Shown here: positions 12,926 through 26,560 of the stretch, piece by piece
Layout of the letters: the number at the start of each line of letters is the position of its first letter
Position numbering within the stretch: position 1 is the stretch's first letter
DNA from: Cercopithifilaria johnstoni
Lineage: Eukaryota > Nematoda > Chromadorea > Rhabditida > Onchocercidae
Length of the DNA stretch: 64,000 bases
Direction: 5' to 3'
NCBI GenBank assembly: GCA_916381525.1
Contig: CAKAEH010002091.1
Span: 62,001-126,000 of the forward strand
Program-made: the position numbers and the translations under genes
The notes under the pieces: generated by a model
Told to the model about the DNA's origin: nothing
The model's input: only the letters and a program-made list of their open reading frames with translations
Database searches by the model: none

Positions 12926-15235
12926 AATATTTTCTTTCCGTTTTTCTTTATCATTTTTTAATTCCTTAAATTATTTTGAGTGATAATGTATGATATGAGA
13001 AGATGAGTGGAAAAACAAATTGGGTATGTTTTATTTACCGATGATATTAGAATGAATTTCTTCTAATTATGCCTCTTTTCCTTTGCTATCTTTCATAAGC
13101 ATTTTAATTTTATATCTTAAATTGGCAGATTATCAACCAAAAAATTATATTTTTCCCTCCAAAGAAGCGATAAAATTTGCTTTGAATAAAAAATAAATTT
13201 AAAATTTTATTTATTTATCGATTTTTCATTTAAATTAAATTTAATTTATTAATATAAATTAATGTAAATTTTGATTAAATTAAATTAAATTTAATTTAGT
13301 TTATACAAAGCAAAATTATTTTTTCTTTCTTTTTATTTAAAAATATAAAAATAAGAAGCTAATATAAATATATTATTTTTTAAAATGGCTGAACATAATG
13401 TTGTATGGGAAAGAAAGATGGGTGGAAGGAAATAAAAGTTATAAATAGCACATTTAACAAATTATTAATGAATCTAAGATAAATAGATCGTAATTAAATA
13501 ATAGACAAAAAGTAAATTCAAATTGATCATTTCATATAAATTAATATATCGAATGCATAAAAAGCATTGGTAAATGAAATTAAGTACTTAATTGAATAAT
13601 GAAAAGTAATTTTTGGAATCTACGAAATTAATGAATAATTTGAAAAAATCCGCTGGAAATTATCATTTCATTTTTATTTGTCGGAATATTTTGTGAATTC
13701 AATATCGTCTTTTTTATTTGAAATGAAATTTGCTGAAATTATTTTGAATTAATTCATTTTTTCTGAAAAAGTAATTAATTCATTACTTCTTTGCTTTTAT
13801 CATTATCAAATGATTGTACCGATTGGATTTCTTTAAAGCATTTAAAGGGAAAAAATTGGCAATTGAACAAAAAAGCAAAAAATGTTATCACGAGGTTATC
13901 ATTATACGCTGATAAGAAGGAAACAAATGGATTTCCTCACAAGGATTTGCTCTACATCATTGTTTATGGTAAATTTATGGCGAAATTTTCAGCTACACTT
14001 TTATACCGAAATTTTGAGCTACCTTTGAGCTACAGAAATTTTGAGCTACCCTTTGAGCTGCAGAAATTTTAAAAACTATTTAATTCATAATAACTATACG
14101 ATATAATTAATTTTGCAAGACTTTCTATGTGCAATAGATTAATTTAACTGTCAGCAAATTCATTCATTTTCATAGACATAAAATGCCGCAGCAGTTTTCG
14201 ACTTTATCTTCTCTTTCCCTTCTCTTTTCATTTTGTTTTTTTCAATCGATCAATTCATACTATCGATCGGAACAAAAAAATGAAAAATAGCAATGGTCTC
14301 GTGACAATAACTTCAACATAGTAACACAGCGAGAGACCATCAACGTTTTTACAACATTTGATACTAATGTTGGTGATAATTATTAGACATAATTATATCA
14401 TTATCATTATTATCATCATCGTTACTAGTCCATCAATTGCTATGTTTAGTAGTAGTAATAGCGCCAATAGCAATACCAATTGAAACGATGATATTTTATT
14501 TGTCACTATTTTCGAAATTCATCTGCCAATATTCGGTGTTTCGATGAAAAAAAAAAGATTAATTTTGTGAAATTGTTGATATAATGATGATGAAGTAATA
14601 ATGATGATGATAATGTTGATGATAATAATTATGCAAGCAAGGAGAAGAGTTGTATTTTCGGAATTGATGTGAAATGTCATATGTCATTATCAATATCAGT
14701 ATGAAGAAACATCGATCGTCCTGTTGGTTTCTGCAGAACACTTTATTTCATTATATATTTTTTGATATCATTCATTTCATTTTTGATTTATTTTGATTAA
14801 AAATTTTGCTTATTTTTAAAATTTCATTATTTTTCTCTTTTTACATTTCTTCCCCTTTCTTTCTTTTAAATCCAATTTCTCTTTTAAATCGATATAATTT
14901 CTTTTATTGTTTTTTGTAGTAATTTCTTTTGGTAATTGAAATAATACGCTTAAAAAATCGATAAATTATCGATCACTTAATATTTATAATATTTTAAATC
15001 GAAACAATATACTTTTGCTTTAAGCAATCAACATTGTAGTATCTTCGACGAAATAATTTAAAGAATCAATAAGCCAACGATCATTATATATAACGTATAG
15101 CAATTTAACTTTTTGTTATTTTTTTCACAACATTTGTTTATTGGTTAGCGTGTAAAGATAATGTTGTTTATATTGAAGATTATTTTGAAATGTTATTTTA
15201 TATCTCTGATTCATCATTATTTAGTGAAATACATA

Positions 15236-15445
15236 ATCTTGATGAGTCATCGTTCGGCGAGGTCATTGCTACTTTTGTTCATTTAAATCTCACTATCTTT
15301 ATTGACCAATGACTAAGTAAAATTTGAACTGTATTTAAAGGAAAATACATCGTAATGAGTCATCGTTTGTCTAGGTCATTACTGCTTTCGTTTATTTAAA
15401 TCTCACTATCTTCATAGATCAATGACTAAGTAAACTTTGTATTTA
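15236..15445. promoter_or_regulatory. 113-bp duplicated upstream module with two TGAGTCA sites
   Basis: Two copies of a block with a 113-bp period. Each contains atgagtcatcgtt, then aggtcatt, atttaaatctcactatctt, and caatgactaagtaaa. TGAGTCA (15243-15249 and 15356-15362) is the AP-1/bZIP consensus; TGACTAA nearby resembles a half-degenerate version. The second copy ends about 90 bp before the ATG of the Tyr/Gln-rich gene at 15535, so this is a candidate promoter-proximal element. The duplication is seen directly; a regulatory role is inference. Confidence 0.5.
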
Positions 15446-15534
15446 AACGATTTAAATTTTAGCACATTTTAAATCTAAACCTTTCTACTACAAAGTAAAG
15501 GCTTGTCATTTCCTCCAACAACTTCAAACAAACA

Positions 15535-17938
15535 ATGTCATTTAAATCGATTTTCGGTACTATTGTCAATGAAGTTGCAAAAGTAAATTTTTTAATTTTC
15601 TTTCACTCCATCCTTTAGGATTTTTGATAAACATTGAAAGCAATATTTTAAGTTAAAATTCAAATGTTCGCAATATTTTAGTATTTTAATATAGATTTTT
15701 TTGCCAGTTAAAAGTACTTAACTAAAGATGATAATATCTGAATAAGTTTTAATTAATGATAACAATTAGCATCGATAATTATTAATTGAAAATAGTGATA
15801 GTTATTTGGCAATGTTAGATCAATTTTTATTGGTTCATTGGGTGGCAATTATGAGTTGATTTTTTTATGAGTAAATTTATTACCAATAAGAAAGAGTGAA
15901 TGATCAGTTTATTGCATTTTGTCCTAATCTATTAATATTTCTATAAAGGTAAAAGCAATAATTAACTTGATGAATCATAATTTCTAAAAGAAAGAAAAAC
16001 AAAATTACACTTTGCTTATAGAAGGAATTTATTTAGGTGGAATATTAAAAAATTTTTCATTTACAAGAAATTTTATATCAGAAAGAAGAAAATTTCATTT
16101 GTTGGAAATTTATGAAATTATAATTCAACTTTTTTTTTGCATCATTTGTTATTAATAATTTAAAAACAAATATCATATATTAAAAATTCAACAATTCTTT
16201 TACACTCATTATTTCATCATTATTTATTCACTAATATCATTATTTATCAATATGGTTGAAATAATTTGAAAAATTTTACATCTGCTTATTTCTTTTAAAT
16301 AATTTGTAAGTGATCACATTTGAGAGATTGTAACAATTAAACGATAACTTTGGATAGGTCAAATTTTTTTACAAAAGGGAATTACTTAATTTTACATTCA
16401 AACTTTAAATTTATATTATTTTTTAGGATTTAAAAAATATGCAACAAAATCGTAACAAGGATCGGAGCGATCGACAACAACAAGGTATATACCTTTCCTA
16501 CAAAAATCATTTAACTGTTAATATCTGAGTAAATAGTAAATAAATAATAAGTAATTGGATGAAGTGAAATAAATTGTTTATCTAAATATATGTTTTCCAA
16601 ATAAATAATAATCTTTTTTAATTTTTATACTTAGTAATTCGATTATATAAACCAAATTGTTTTAAAAATAGATCAAATTTTTATATGCCATTTCTTCGAA
16701 ATAACATATTAAATGTTGTTTTCAATTAAATTCATTAATAAATGATCTTAATGAGACAAAATTTTCTAAACGAATGATCTTTTCTTTTTTTTAATTTTAT
16801 TGACAAATATGCATTATTTTATTTAAAATATCATCAGTGATATTTTAAATTAAATAATGCTCTGTTGTAAAAATTGGTTGTAAAAATTTTTATTTGAAAT
16901 GATAAGGATCGTCTTTTGTTACTTAAAAAACTTTTTGATCTAATACTTGCACACTATTTGCAAATATATAGCGAACATAGAACGGACATGGTTATCTAAA
17001 AGTTTACCCACCAGCTTTCCTTCATATTTATTTTCATTTCTTACCTTTCATTTATCATGCTATTTATTATATGCTTGATTTCTGTCGAATTCGAATTGAG
17101 AATTTTTCAAAATTGGAGAAATTTTTGATTTTTTATTTGGCTTTTTATTTGCATTCCAAATGGTAGTTCATGAAATAATAAATTATGAAAATGAATAGCA
17201 ATTATAAATGAGTAGTCCGGGTTTTTCCAGGTACTGGTTATTTTGGTCAGCAAGATGGTGGTTACCCGGCACAGTCAGGCAGTTATCCGCCTCAACAGGG
17301 AGGTTATCTAGGACAGCAAGGAGGTTATCCAAGTCAGCAAGGAGGTTATCCAAGTCAGCAAGGAGGTTATCCTGGCCAACAGGGAGGTTACCCACATCAG
17401 CAAGGTTACCCTGGCCAACAAGGAGGTTATCTAAATCAGCAAGGAGGTTATCCAAGTCAGCAAGGAGGTTATCCTGGCCAACAGGGAGGTTACCCATATC
17501 AGCAAGGTTACCCTGGCCAACAAGGAGGTTACCCAAATCAGCAAGGAGGTTATCCAAATCAGCAAGGTGCTTACCCTGGCCAACAGGAAGGTTATCCAGG
17601 CCAGCAAGGAGGCTACTTCGGTCAGCAAGGAAGTTATCCTAGCCAACAAGGAGGATATACAGGTCAGCAAGGAGGCTATCCGGCCCAACAAACAGGACAA
17701 CCCCCCAACCCAATCGGATTTAACAGTTATTCGTACAGTGGATCTGGACCAGGCCAAATAAGTGGCAGTTTTGGACCATCTGATCATAGTAAGTTTTCCT
17801 TTATGTCTTATTTATGATGGATGCCTTACCTTCTGATAGAATCCTCTCATAAAAGTTACTGTTTCGATATCATTAAAATGATTTCCCAACTACAAACATA
17901 TCACATAAAAAATGTTTTTATTTACAGACAAAGTTTGA
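15535..17938 (+). CDS. Tyr/Gly/Gln/Pro-rich low-complexity (prion-like) repeat protein
   Basis: Four exons: 15535-15582 (ATG), 16427-16484, 17231-17788, 17928-17938 (TGA). Phases 0/1/1 agree; 675 nt, 224 aa. The N-terminus MSFKSIFGTIVNEVAK is amphipathic and not an obvious signal peptide. A polar Asn/Arg/Gln linker follows, then from about residue 40 a domain of some 20 tandem heptapeptides of the form GGYPxQQ (x is S, G, H, N, A or Y), and a Gly/Ser-rich end (YSYSGSGPGQISGSFG). Such YP/GYPxQ arrays occur in annexin VII and phospholipid scramblase N-termini and in phase-separating proteins; none of those families' globular domains is present here. The terminal 11-nt exon has a strong tttatttacag acceptor; without that splice the frame would stop at about 17817. 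A low-complexity scaffold or condensate-type protein is the best guess. Function unknown. Confidence 0.82.
16811..16860. repeat. Near-perfect 23-bp inverted repeat (hairpin)
   Basis: Arms 16811-16833 and 16838-16860 match with a single mismatch and are separated by only four bases. The hairpin lies in intron 2 of the Tyr/Gln-rich gene. It is almost entirely A+T with gc/gc at the outer ends. Confidence 0.9.
17262..17690 (+). repeat. 21-bp coding minisatellite
   Basis: About 20 copies of a 21-bp unit (caaggaggttatccaggtcag-like) in frame with the Tyr/Gln-rich protein, with occasional 18-bp copies that drop one Gly codon. The repeat keeps other frames and the minus strand open, producing spurious long antisense ORFs rich in LADLDNL- or LTSLL-type repeats. 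Confidence 0.92.
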
Positions 17939-20900
17939 TTTAACAAACTGGCATTTATGATATCCAAAACGATACCAATGAAATTTTAATTTGCGATATT
18001 ATTTCTGTCATTTTTCAAATTTTAGAATGACAATTGTTAAAATCTAAAAAAGAGATTCCTTTTAATATAGGAATCTTTTTTTTGCATTTTTGATATCTAA
18101 AGATTAAGCCAAGTTTTTATAATTTAATGCTATAAACATGTTCAACAACCATTCGATTTCAAAACTTTCATTTCACAGTAAATTTATCAATTACAATTTC
18201 GAGATTAATTTTAATATTTATATTTACAACTTTCAAATTGATTTCAATGATACTAAAATGTTTGAATATCCCTTGACTTTATCAAAGTTCAATTTATTTA
18301 TTATAACGCGATAATAGATGTTGACTTTCACTCTCTTGTCATATCTAATCATTTGTTTACATCTCCAGCATTCAATAAACCTATACTACCTTCATTTCCA
18401 AGTAATCTTAATAAATAATAACGCAAGCAGAATGCATTAAATATTGGCAATTGTTGCAATATCATATTGATGGAATAATTCTGTAATAAATTACATTTAA
18501 GTAAATTTAATTATTAATATGTAAATTTAATTATTAATATTTCTATTTTCAAGCACACTAATCAAAAAACAAATTTCATATTTTAACTTTAAATTTATTA
18601 TTTTCAATTTTATATTTTCATTTTGTTTACATTGTCGGGTATTGCTATATCTTATCCCTCCCCCCTCTTTCACCAATTTTTTGCTACACTCCCTCCCATT
18701 CATCGACTTTTCAAATTTATTTACAACTCCTTCTCTCTACTTCATCAATTTACTCCTCGCATAAGGCTCAGTTGTATAATTGCTCTCATCTTTGTCCTAT
18801 TTCAGTAATTTTCCATCGTTTGTTTTACTTTTTCTGTTTTCTAATATCATTTAATAATGAAAGGGCCATTTTTGAAGAGGAAAATAAATTAATAAATGCG
18901 GTTGGTAGCAAAATTAGAATATTATATTAGTGAAAATGTAAATGCTAACTAACTTTACGAAATGTTTGATGTCTAAAATTCAGAGATTCGATTGGCAACT
19001 TTTTGGTAAACACTTCAATATATTGACGATAGTGGTAATAATAGTAATGTAAAATATGATCATGCAATGTATACAAGCCATTAGAAGACAATTATAATGC
19101 ATTTCCATTTGACATAGAATAATTGTAATAACCTTTCAAGTATTTACATATCTGACAAGAATTAATTAATATATAAGAATATTCCTTTAGAATTTTATTT
19201 ATCAAAGCAAATTTTGTAAATGCTTTACCGAAACTTACTGACAGCTTTATTTGAAGTTTTTTTCGTTTTCGTTGAAAAAATTCAACGAAAAATTCATCGA
19301 TGTAATCATCGTTAAAAAATTATGCATTAATGATGATAAATTATAGAATAATTTTGAAGTGTAGACAACAAATAATTGCTGTAAATAATATTAAATAAGC
19401 TATTTTATATTATCGTTTAAGATATTTGTAATATTGAAATAATTAACAAATGTCGATTGATTTTACTTTTTCAAGGTCTTTCAAGATTGGTTAGTATATT
19501 TACTAATCAACTATAACATACTAATCATTATAGCATACTAATTATATTATACCAATCAAAAATTGATTAGTGTATTATATGTCGATGTGAAGCAGTAATT
19601 TAGTGGTGAATGTTGTCAATAACTGGTAATTAGTAGTAAGTATTGTCAATAATTTTGATATTAATTACTTTCAATCTTATCGGAAACATTCAATATATAC
19701 ATTGTTTTACTTCTCTAACAATGGATATATGATATGTATTAGTATGTATTAGTGTATTAGTTTCTATTAGTTATATATAAGTTTTTTGAAACTTTTTTTT
19801 GCTCATCCTTTAATAACATCACTTTGGGAAAAATTATCATCGTATCATTATTTACATTCATATTCATAATATGGTGGGTGAGTGGATGATTCAACAATTA
19901 TTTGTTTATCCATTCATTCATTTTAAACATTTAAAACTTTTAGTTGGAATAGTTTCAGTTAAAATACTCTAATATATTAGCAAATAATATCTATCATGCG
20001 ATGAATCATACTTTAGAGTTGAAAATAATTATGCATTATTGATAAAACTTGTTTGTCACTTTATATTTCGTTTGTTTATCATATTCCGTTTTTTCAGCTT
20101 TTCAAAATATTTACGAAATAATTTATCAATTTCATAATTACATTTCGCGACAATACCTTTCTTTGGTTTTTATTTTTTGTTTCTTCATTGGAATGTACTA
20201 TCTTAAAAAATTTTCAACTTTTTCTCTGTACATAATTTTCATCGAAGATAATCAATTTTTTGTTGGCATATTTATATTTTGTTTGTTTAATTATTTATTT
20301 ATTGTATTTAATGTATGTTTGTTTCACTTTTTGTTTCTCTCATTTATTTTTGTTGAAATTTATTCATCAAAATATAGTTTAGATAGTATTATTAATTTAT
20401 CAATAAAGCATTAATCAGTTGATCAGTTTTGTTAATATCTGAATATATTTTTTGAAGCTTTTTTCTCCCCCTTAAGAATTTAATTTTAAACGATTTCTTT
20501 ATTTCTATATTTGATAATATGATCGATTTTCTTTCTAATGATTCTATCATCTTCAATTGGGATAGCATGTGGTCTGCATGTGAGATTATATATAAATTAA
20601 CCGTATTGTTTAAATTATTTTCGTGAATTCATTAATTACTGAAATATTTGATAGGTAATTTATATTTACTAGCTTGATCTTTTAGTTTTAGTTAAAAATG
20701 TATATATTAAAAATTTTTCATGATAACTTTTTTGCAATTTCAAAAGAAGAAAAAGCAAGCAAATCTATTTGTGTTATAAAATAAAATAGATTTGTTTGTC
20801 TTTGTACGCAATATACATATATACAAAATTTCAACCCTTAACTTCCGCTTATCATCTATTCCCATCTTTATTTTATAACAAAAAAAAAGTGATTTTATTT

Positions 20901-23900
20901 TACATACTTTTAAAGTTGATAAATTTGACTAAAATTAGAAAAATTTTTAGGAAAACCTCACTGATATATATATATATATAACAGATACATGTACATTATA
21001 TGTACAGGAGCAAGTAGAATGAATAAAATTGTGACAGATGCTGATATAAAATATACAAATATGCATGTCTACGATTCATGCACACATCACATTTAGACTT
21101 ACAACGTATATGTACGTATTATTCACCTGGTTGACCGATTCACACTGCAACAATACCGACAATAATAAGACAATACACTTATGAATAGCATGAATTGATG
21201 TCCAGCAACGTGCCAAAAACGCTACAGGTTGCAAAGTCATTTCAAGTATTTATTTATTCAGGAGACATAATGCAAAAAATGAGCGGTCATGTGATGCAGC
21301 ATGCATTCTAGCTCATGATATTCAGTTCATATCAATGTATTCATTACTCCCTTTTCCTCCTTTTTCAATCAGACGACTAACGGTTGCTCATTTGCGGTTA
21401 TTTCCACTTCATCCCAGTTTCGCTCATTAACCTCTTATTTGCATATTTATATGTACTTGCACATCCATTTAATCCTCTTTACAAAACTCCCTTCAAATTT
21501 TAAGAAATTGAGTTCATTGCGCCAAAAAGGTAGTTGGAAACTGGATTATTAGAAGATTGGTTATTATAATACATCCTTTTGACAGGAAGTCTGTCACATT
21601 GTTTGTTCTTTCATTCTTACAACCCAGTGGTTCTTTAAATAACCTAAAGCTTTTTTTTAGTTTTGTTCTTGAATTTAAATTAATCTCACAGTTTCAAATC
21701 AAAAAATTAGGAAACAAATTAGCTACAACGAGGGAGCATTCTCATATCACTAAACTGGGTTCTAATGGTCAACGGTCAGTCATACAGCTCCCAATTTGTA
21801 ATCTATTTACAGCGATGCCCACATGAATTGAATACATTTTCAAATGACACTCAATCATGACCATCCGAATCCAAAGTATATTATTGAACTTCGTCAGATG
21901 CGGATTTTACGTTGCTGTTTCACTTTAACAATGGATATCGTATCGGGAGTTAGTAAGATAATTTTGCTTAATTTTAATTTCACAATATTTTACAGTGCCG
22001 TAATATCGTTGTTATAAAGCAGAAATGGTAGTTTTTTGGATTGATATGCAATACCTACCTGATGTTGGTACATGGAGTATCTCGTTACATAATATTACCG
22101 AATACTCTCTCGGTAAACAGGTGCATGGTATTCAAAAGCGGATTAAAACTCAATTTGAGATTTTTGTGGAAAAACATGTTTCTTTTACTATAATCTAATG
22201 TTCTATAATTTTGTATTTCCATTCGTCTGCATGAGAAAAGAAGTGAATATTAATCAGACACAAACCTTACAAAAAGAATAAAACTTTTCTACATATCTTT
22301 TTAAAACTTCTTAAATAGTTCCAAAATTTTCACAGAAATTGTAGCTCTATTTTCTTTCACTGTAACGATTTCATTCATTGATTTGAGGATTTTTCAGCAA
22401 AATCTGTTCTATATTGTAAAATAGCAAATTATCATTTCATTAACTTCTCTTATTTGTTAACTATCAGCCATTATTCCGTCTGCTTAAAACGTTCTCTTGA
22501 AAATAACTTTTACCTTTTAAGTTCGATTTTCAAATTTGATCATCTTTAGAACGTGAGAAGGTTATTAACGAAGATAGGGGAAGAAAGGCTTCCGAAGCGT
22601 CGTATATTTCTTTTTTTCTTCCTTTCTATTTCTTTTCTGAGTTCCTTCTATCTTATTTCATATGGCATCATATCTAATAGTCTTTCATTTATTATTAACT
22701 TAACTGCATGTCCAAGAAATAATTCTTGAGTAATAGTCATGTCTCTTTCATGAATACATCATTCCGGCAAAAAAAGATTATTCAAGAAAAATTTATTTCG
22801 GATAAAAATGATTGTTTTGCATAAATAAAGTTCGAATATTCCAGTCTGTGGTGATATTGCATGGAATTGAAGTGAATAAGAAGTTCGTATGCCTATCACT
22901 GATGTCGGTACTCATATGTCCAAAATTTTGATGAATTGTTCATATTTATTTTCTGAACTATTATGCTTAAATTCTGACTGAGTTCCAACTTTAGCTAAAA
23001 AATCTCTAAACCTAAAATTATAAAAATGATATGCGCTATCCTTCTAATCATTTCATTTCGATTAATTTCTGCAATGCTTGGTGATTTCAATATCTGATAG
23101 ATTCATTCTCTTGAAATACCCCATTTTTCAAAAGCTTATCAGCGAAATTCGTCATCTGCATGCACTGTTTAATTCCATTTAGATGCATTTCCAGTAAATT
23201 TTTGTCATTCTTTTCGGCTTACCGTTTTGTTACCCAGCAATCTTTAATGTTTTATCATTCTTCATTCTATCAGTTTCATCTTTCCCGTGTCCCTCTAAGT
23301 AATCTTCGAAATTACTTTCTATTTTATAATAAAAAAATCGAAACTATTTCCTTCTTCTTGTTAGATTTCAAAAAAACATTTCATTTCGAAGCAAGATAAA
23401 TGCATTCGTTTTATAATCTGAACCAAAGAACAAATTTTATTTTATAATCACTTAGCTAATTATCTTTTTAAAAAAATACTTGGCAGTATAGTATTTAATT
23501 TGATGAATAAGATTTTGATTATTGTCATGACTAATGAATGACACGTACTAATTCAATTATTAATTTTTGGTTTATACCTTTTTTCTTCCTTCCTTTTTCT
23601 TGGATTCATTAATATACTTCTTATCTATCCAAGGCATTTTCAAATAATCTCTTTCAGGTCTCGGAAATTCAATTTTTGTTCGTGTATCACACCGAAATTC
23701 AATCATTTTTATCTCTTATTTCTTTTTAAATCATAATATTAAGTATTCTAACCGTTATATTTTTTCAAAATTTTTTTTAAACCACTTTCTTAATTCTCCA
23801 AATTGTTGAAATCTTATATTTTTTCCAAACATTTTAACTTCACGACTTTTAGGAAATAATTTTGTACAGAAAATCTCCAGTTTTCTTTGGATCTATTTTT

Positions 23901-25328
23901 TAAATGTATTTTTGGTGAGTTATGATCTCGTGTTCCACCAGGTATTTTACTTTACCCTTACAATAGATGGCAATTATTTATCCCCTTTCAAGTTGCAGTC
24001 AATATAAAGTTTGATAAATGAGTAAAGCAAAAAAAATTAGTTCGGAAAACTTAAAAGAGCGATTAATGAAAACGGCAAAAACTTGATAAAATGCAAAAAA
24101 TTATAGCTAAAAGTTTCTCCACCAGGAAAATCTATCAGCATTTTATTTTTTGACGCATTGTTTGCTTACCAGCTTTTTCTTTTTCGAACAGATCATTCAA
24201 CAATTAGTATTTCTTTATTTGCAATGTTTATTTCAAAGATTTCTGATGAATATTTAATCGATATCGGCGATATTAGCTTCCAGCATCCCTGAACTATCTC
24301 ATAACAATAAAAAAAGGAATAGTGTGTATGTAGCGTTAATTTCTGATTACCAATACAATTCTACTTTTATTGTCATATCATCACGTTGCTACGACAATCT
24401 TTAGTCGCATCGCGTATTTTTTCCCCCGTCATCGTTTTTGAAGCTCATATTGCTACTTTCTCGAATGGCTCCAATATTATTAAATGAAAATTTCAGATTT
24501 CGCCAGCTAGATATTACCCATTGTGAAATTAGCTGAAAATAACTTGAATCGTTCAGCAAGGATTTTTCTTTTTTCCAATACGTCAAGCGAAGTTACCTTA
24601 AAGAAATTTTTTTAATGGATTATCTCACGATTGAGTATTTAATTGTTTTGAGAGGAAAATACAGCAAAATGTATAGAAATTGTCCTTCAATATGGAATAT
24701 ATCTCAATATATTTAAATTTGACATCAAGTTTGAATTTTTCTGATTTTTTCGTGAGTATTGGGTTTTGCTGGTTTAGGATGATATCCATGATAAGTTTAG
24801 AACACCGTTTAATGTTTATTTTAAATAATTTGGTAGATTTCCAGCTGTACATTTTTGCTGTTTCAAACTACCTTTCAAATTTATCATTAAATTTAAAACA
24901 TCTGCTCTTCTTCTCAACCAGTTACTTTCCACGTTCCATTCATGTAAAAATCAAAAAGTGAGTATTATTTCATTCCGAATTATCATCGGTTTAAACATTT
25001 GCAACCATACGTGGTTCGTTTATTATTGTCAAACTGAAGAATCTCTCTTTTCAGCATAATCTTAGCATGTGTATAATTGTATTCCATAATAATACGGTAC
25101 TTACTATTATGTTAATATTATTTTTGTTGTGATGAATGTAATACATTTGATCCCCCGTTTGTATAGCTGATGGAATATCTTAGACGAACTTTTGAGACGC
25201 TGCTATTCAAGTATTACATTTTAAGTGGCACTCATGACTTGTTTCTGTTCTGTTTATTTTTACTGATGTTGGAATTGCATTGTAACAACTTATGTTCAAT
25301 TATTTTCATGGTCAATTCTTCTAGAAAG
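17939..25328. other. Long AT-rich spacer
   Basis: No gene could be supported. Present: a (TA)n tract near 20965-20981 and T-rich, Phe/Tyr-coding open frames around 20.0-20.4 kb that reflect base composition. An open frame at 21844-22017 (+), starting MTLNHDHPNPKYIIELRQMR, has coding-like composition and a possible gttagt donor, but no partner exon was found. Confidence 0.45.
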
Positions 25329-26560
25329 ATGGATGTACAATCGGAGAAACGCAGTTCCGCATCTGAACCATTAATAGTGACCGATATTAATGGCAGTACA
25401 ATGACACTGCATTGATTACTTATTTTTATTAGATACCATACATATGTTGTTGTTGTTGTTGTTGTTATTACTAAAAATACCGAAAATCGCGATTCATTGA
25501 CATCAGTGATATTCATTCAGTTCTTATTCTACTTCTAGATAACAAAGAAAGATTCCTTCAAATTTACAAAAAGTTTGGAAAATGTTCGACTAATTTATTA
25601 TTTCTATTTTCACCGATCAAAACGAAAAAGAACAATTTCGTCTTTTTATCTCTTCTCTTTTCATTTTTTAACTTGCTTTTTATATTTCGTTTCCTTTTTC
25701 ATTCATCGCTTCCTTTTTCTTCGTTTCCTTTTCCAATTGTTTGTTTCGTTTTTCACTTTTAATTTCGTTTTTCTTGTTTTTGTTTTTGAAAATCATTTGT
25801 CCATCGCCCCCGCCTATTTCTTTTTTCTCCAATATCAATGTGATATTACATTGCTCATCTAAATAACAACTGGTTCTTCTTGCAGCCGCTGGTATAAAGA
25901 AAAAGTTGACTAATGCCGCCTCTGATATTAAGCTTACACCAACTGATATGATTCCAACAACTGTCAATATCGTTTCTTGTCAAAAAAGTTACAGGTACAA
26001 TTGCATATTTGGTTTTACTGATTTCAAATACTAATACTAATATTAGTAGCATATTGATATTTGGCTTTAATAACACAAAGCTGATTTCTTGAAAAAGTTG
26101 GTAGGAAAGGAACATCTGTGAGCATAGATATAAATGCCGAAATAATCATTTTCGATAACGGCTGAAAATTTTCAAACAATTATCTTTTGCGTAAGATCTG
26201 AACTATTTGGTCCATCGTAATCACAGACATAATTTTGTCTTATATCAATCAAAATACGAGGGGATTTTTATCTTGTATCAATCAAAATATGAGAGAGTTT
26301 ATAAAAACTCAACAAATTACTTAAACATAGCATCAAAAAACTGGTTCATTAAAAAAAATTTCCGTACTTTTTTGTTTAAATTTAAAGACAACAACTACTG
26401 TTTTCTCCCAACATTCCTTATTTACTATCATTTCTAATTACATTTCATCACCAGCAACTGTGACGGCGCATATTATGCGAAGGAACAGTCATCGAAAAGA
26501 TCAAAATTAATAGTTAGGAGAATTTTTCTTACGAATTCGAATAGTATTTCAATATTTTGA
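25329..26560 (+). CDS. Possible small three-exon gene, unknown function
   Basis: Proposed exons: 25329-25395 (ATG right after a ttcttctag acceptor, as expected for spliced-leader trans-splicing), 25886-25994, 26455-26560 (TGA). Phases 1 and 2 agree at the two joins; 93 aa. The product would begin MDVQSEKRSSASEPLIVTDI, continue through a Lys/Ala/Asp segment, and carry three Cys in a segment SCQKSYSNCDGAYYAKEQ. Both internal donors read gtacaa, which is not the usual consensus here, and the last exon may instead be spliced onward to sequence near 26773. No known family recognised; it could be a chance assembly. Confidence 0.33.
25446..25468. repeat. (TTG)n microsatellite
   Basis: Seven TTG units, inside intron 1 of the proposed small gene. 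Confidence 0.9.

Larger units (their letters stand above)
9424..15234. other. AT-rich spacer with microsatellites
   Basis: No convincing gene. Contents seen: AAT microsatellite at 11264-11345, one possible minus-strand exon (11452-11623, listed separately), an approximately 50-bp tandem repeat near 12744-12925, and clusters of GAT/AAT trinucleotides near 14400-14630. The remainder is low-complexity AT-rich DNA. Confidence 0.5.

Noticed and set aside
17183..17787. Long minus-strand ORFs (124 and 118 codons) and a second plus frame (144 codons) over the repeat exon
   Set aside because: They are by-products of a 21-bp repeat whose length is a multiple of three, which keeps several frames open. 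The GGYPxQQ frame is the one connected to phase-matched flanking exons.
20049..20414. 121-codon Phe/Tyr/Ile-rich ORF
   Set aside because: Composition simply reflects a T-rich stretch; no splice partner, no motif, not a credible membrane protein.
25575..25967. Phe/Ser-rich plus ORF and Lys/Glu-rich antisense ORF
   Set aside because: A pyrimidine-rich tract gives both; no splice context. The exon proposed at 25886-25994 uses a different frame.
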